Positions 6,667 through 8,076 of a stretch of DNA of 8,076 bases are shown piece by piece. The stretch spans positions 1-8,076 of the forward strand of contig JBCDGH010000041.1 of the NCBI GenBank assembly GCA_038751365.1. Reading direction: 5' to 3'. The translations under genes were made by a program, and so were the position numbers. The number at the start of each line of letters is the position of its first letter. Position 1 is the first letter of the stretch. The stretch is from JBCDGH01 sp038751365. Lineage in GTDB: Bacteria > Patescibacteriota > JACMRA01. The notes under the pieces were generated by a model. It did not search any database and had not been told where the DNA came from. It saw only the letters and a program-made list of their open reading frames with translations.

Positions 6667-7944
6667 ATGATAAACTTTAGTATCCCGACCAGACTAACTC
6701 GTACGCTAACTATTATCTTCAGTTGTGTAGCTCTACTAACTACTGCACAATCTTGCTCTATTCCAGGTTTCACACCTACAGCTCCAGCAAACCCAACTAT
6801 CTTAGGAATATTGAAACAAGGTGACTCTAGAAGCACATCTCAAAACTTTATCAAAATAAACGCAGTAAGACAATTAGATGGGAACGTGAACGTAGATGGG
6901 CTTTCAAACTTATCTGGTTTAAAAACTATCCGTTATGATCAAGATATACTGTATTTATTAACTCAAGAAAAAGGTTTATTTAGATCTGAAACTGGCGGCT
7001 ACACTTGGGACAGAAAATATATATTCCCAGTTGGAAGTACTAAAACTGACCAAAATGAGATAAACCGTGAGCTCAATTCGCAAATTACTAGAAATAATCT
7101 AGTCATACCTACTGATCTAGCTATCAACCCCCAAAATGACCAAATTATCTACGTTGCTGCCACTGATAATAAAGTAGGTAAAGTATTTCAATCTACTGAT
7201 GGTGGCGAAACATTTAGAGAAAGCTACACTGAAGTAAAAACTAATACTGGAGTTCGTTTTATTACTGTCGACCCTCGCAACCCACTTAGAGTTTATGCAG
7301 TTTTACTAGGCGGAAGTCTAATTCGTAGTCTCGATGGAGGATTTACTTGGCAAAAAATTAGAAGTTTTAAGGAAACACCTGTACAAATTGGTTTTGTGCC
7401 TGAGTTTAATAACATTCTATTTTTACTCTTCCCTTCCCAAGGATTAGCTGTTTCTAGCAATGATGGTGAAGATTTCAGAACTGTTGAGCTTACCAAAGAG
7501 CAGAGTAGCATTGGCGAAAACCAACCAAAAGACGGTTTGGATCTAAGTTTTTCTGGTAATTCAACTTTTGGCAGATACGATAAAATTGTACCCATAACTG
7601 CCAACACATCAGAATCTTGGATACTGCTTGCCGACAAACAGATTTGGTATACTGACAACTTAGATACAAAGATGACAAAATTAGTTCTACCTTTACAGTC
7701 GGAACAGCAGAATTTGTTAGATGTAGCCCCTGACCCAAAACTTGGGCTTGAGAAAATTTTAGTTAGTATAAATGATAAGCTATTCGAATCTACTAACAAA
7801 GGAATTAGCTGGAGTGTGAATAATAGAATTACTACTAAAATAGGTAATATCGGTCAAATTCTAATTGATCCTGATGATACTAAGGTTATATATCTTATGC
7901 TTTTAGATGCCAGATATACCCGTAACGGCGGTTTATTCACCTAA
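6667..7944 (+). CDS. Probable surface lipoprotein with Asp-box (BNR/sortilin-type) beta-propeller repeats
   Basis: The protein is 425 aa from the ATG at 6667, which lies 2 bp after the upstream stop; a TTG at 6661, overlapping that stop, would add two residues. The N terminus (TRLTRTLTIIFSCVALLTTAQSC) is a signal peptide ending in a loose lipobox with Cys30 as the likely lipidated residue. Position -3 is Ala instead of Leu, so this is tentative. A Pro/Thr-rich spacer follows. Five Asp-box-like motifs then occur: SETGGYTW (107), STDGGETF (176), SLDGGFTW (221), SSNDGEDF (263) and STNKGISW (375). Several are preceded by family-type strands such as INPQNDQIIYVAA, VDPRNPLRVYAVL and IDPDDTKVIYLML. 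This pattern is that of BNR/VPS10-sortilin/Ycf48-like propellers, which usually bind proteins or glycans. No sialidase catalytic residues can be recognised, so an enzyme role is not claimed. It is the last gene of the operon and ends 2 bp from the convergent DUF11 gene. Confidence 0.8.
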   Translation: MINFSIPTRLTRTLTIIFSCVALLTTAQSCSIPGFTPTAPANPTILGILKQGDSRSTSQNFIKINAVRQLDGNVNVDGLSNLSGLKTIRYDQDILYLLTQEKGLFRSETGGYTWDRKYIFPVGSTKTDQNEINRELNSQITRNNLVIPTDLAINPQNDQIIYVAATDNKVGKVFQSTDGGETFRESYTEVKTNTGVRFITVDPRNPLRVYAVLLGGSLIRSLDGGFTWQKIRSFKETPVQIGFVPEFNNILFLLFPSQGLAVSSNDGEDFRTVELTKEQSSIGENQPKDGLDLSFSGNSTFGRYDKIVPITANTSESWILLADKQIWYTDNLDTKMTKLVLPLQSEQQNLLDVAPDPKLGLEKILVSINDKLFESTNKGISWSVNNRITTKIGNIGQILIDPDDTKVIYLMLLDARYTRNGGLFT

Positions 7945-7946
7945 CC

Positions 7947-8076
7947 TCAACTAATACTCGTATCAAGATCAAATACTCCTCCTGCTACCCTAACCCTCAC
8001 AGTGACTGTAACATCTTGACCAGCTGGAATGGAATCAATAGTCCATCTTAGAGTTCTGTCTTGATTGAAAGTTGAT
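7947..8076 (-). CDS. DUF11-like repeat surface protein, C-terminal fragment (5' end outside window)
   Basis: Read leftward from the right edge, one frame (first whole codon at 8075) gives 42 residues to a TGA at 7947-7949. The core, RTLRWTIDSIPAGQDVTVTV, followed by RVRVAGGVFD, matches the end of DUF11-type repeats: a Trp-containing strand, a 'I-P-x-G' turn and alternating Val/Thr strands. These repeats build long, rod-like adhesin or cell-wall proteins. If the match is right, this is the last repeat of a larger exported protein, and nothing after it resembles a sorting signal or membrane anchor. Its stop is 2 bp from the lipoprotein gene stop. Confidence 0.6.
   Translation of the reverse strand, partial: STFNQDRTLRWTIDSIPAGQDVTVTVRVRVAGGVFDLDTSIS

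Noticed and set aside
7293..7799. 168-aa and 82-aa leftward open frames opposite the Asp-box lipoprotein gene
   Set aside because: Both lie wholly inside a gene with recognisable repeats, have no recognisable motifs, and have no upstream signal.
4316..7944. Possible use of the alternative code in which TGA means glycine (Gracilibacteria/Absconditabacteria)
   Set aside because: Conserved genes such as the protease and the transposase are full length with GGN glycines at their motif positions and no in-frame TGA, and TGA falls at sensible gene ends. The standard bacterial code fits.
7999..8009. Perfect 11-bp palindrome ACAGT-G-ACTGT as a terminator for the convergent genes
   Set aside because: A one-base loop cannot form a normal hairpin, and it lies in codons for alternating Val/Thr, which explains the pattern.

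Overview
This AT-rich window most resembles a Candidate Phyla Radiation (Patescibacteria) genome. The best clue is the first gene of the right-hand operon. It has the two-helix VirB2/TrbC-like pilin core, with a helix ending in a 'TINP' motif, that is common in these phyla. Low GC, Asn-rich exported proteins and tightly packed genes fit too. The phylum is an inference; no rRNA or ribosomal gene is present to fix it. TGA appears to act as a normal stop.

Layout. Bases 1-166 hold the 3' end of a membrane-protein gene on the + strand. It converges, with 4 bp between stops, on a leftward pair: a DCC/HTTM membrane protein (3228-1405) followed by an S41 C-terminal processing protease (1355-171). Next comes a complete 958-bp IS5-family insertion sequence (3294-4251). 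It has perfect 20-bp terminal inverted repeats and an intact DDE transposase transcribed leftward, towards the HTTM gene. The IS split an originally ~130-bp divergent intergenic region. Rightward from a plausible promoter just outside the IS (4261-4289) runs a three-gene, tightly spaced operon (4316-7944). It encodes a VirB2-like protein with a low-complexity Asn/Gly/Ser linker and a cysteine-containing ectodomain, a bitopic membrane protein with a large beta-rich exterior domain, and a probable lipoprotein with five Asp-box (BNR/sortilin-type) repeats. At the right edge, with 2 bp between stops, is the 3' end of a leftward gene ending in a DUF11-like surface repeat.

Functional picture. Almost every host gene here acts at the envelope: a periplasmic-side protease, a membrane protein with a CxxC thiol domain, and a co-transcribed set of surface proteins. 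The right-hand operon is the most interesting part. It may be a surface appendage or secretion-related assembly with two accessory beta-propeller-like proteins, but no ATPase (VirB4/VirB11/VirD4) is within the window to confirm a type IV secretion role. The transposase has the only clear Shine-Dalgarno sequence seen, and it lies in a hairpin that would mask it.
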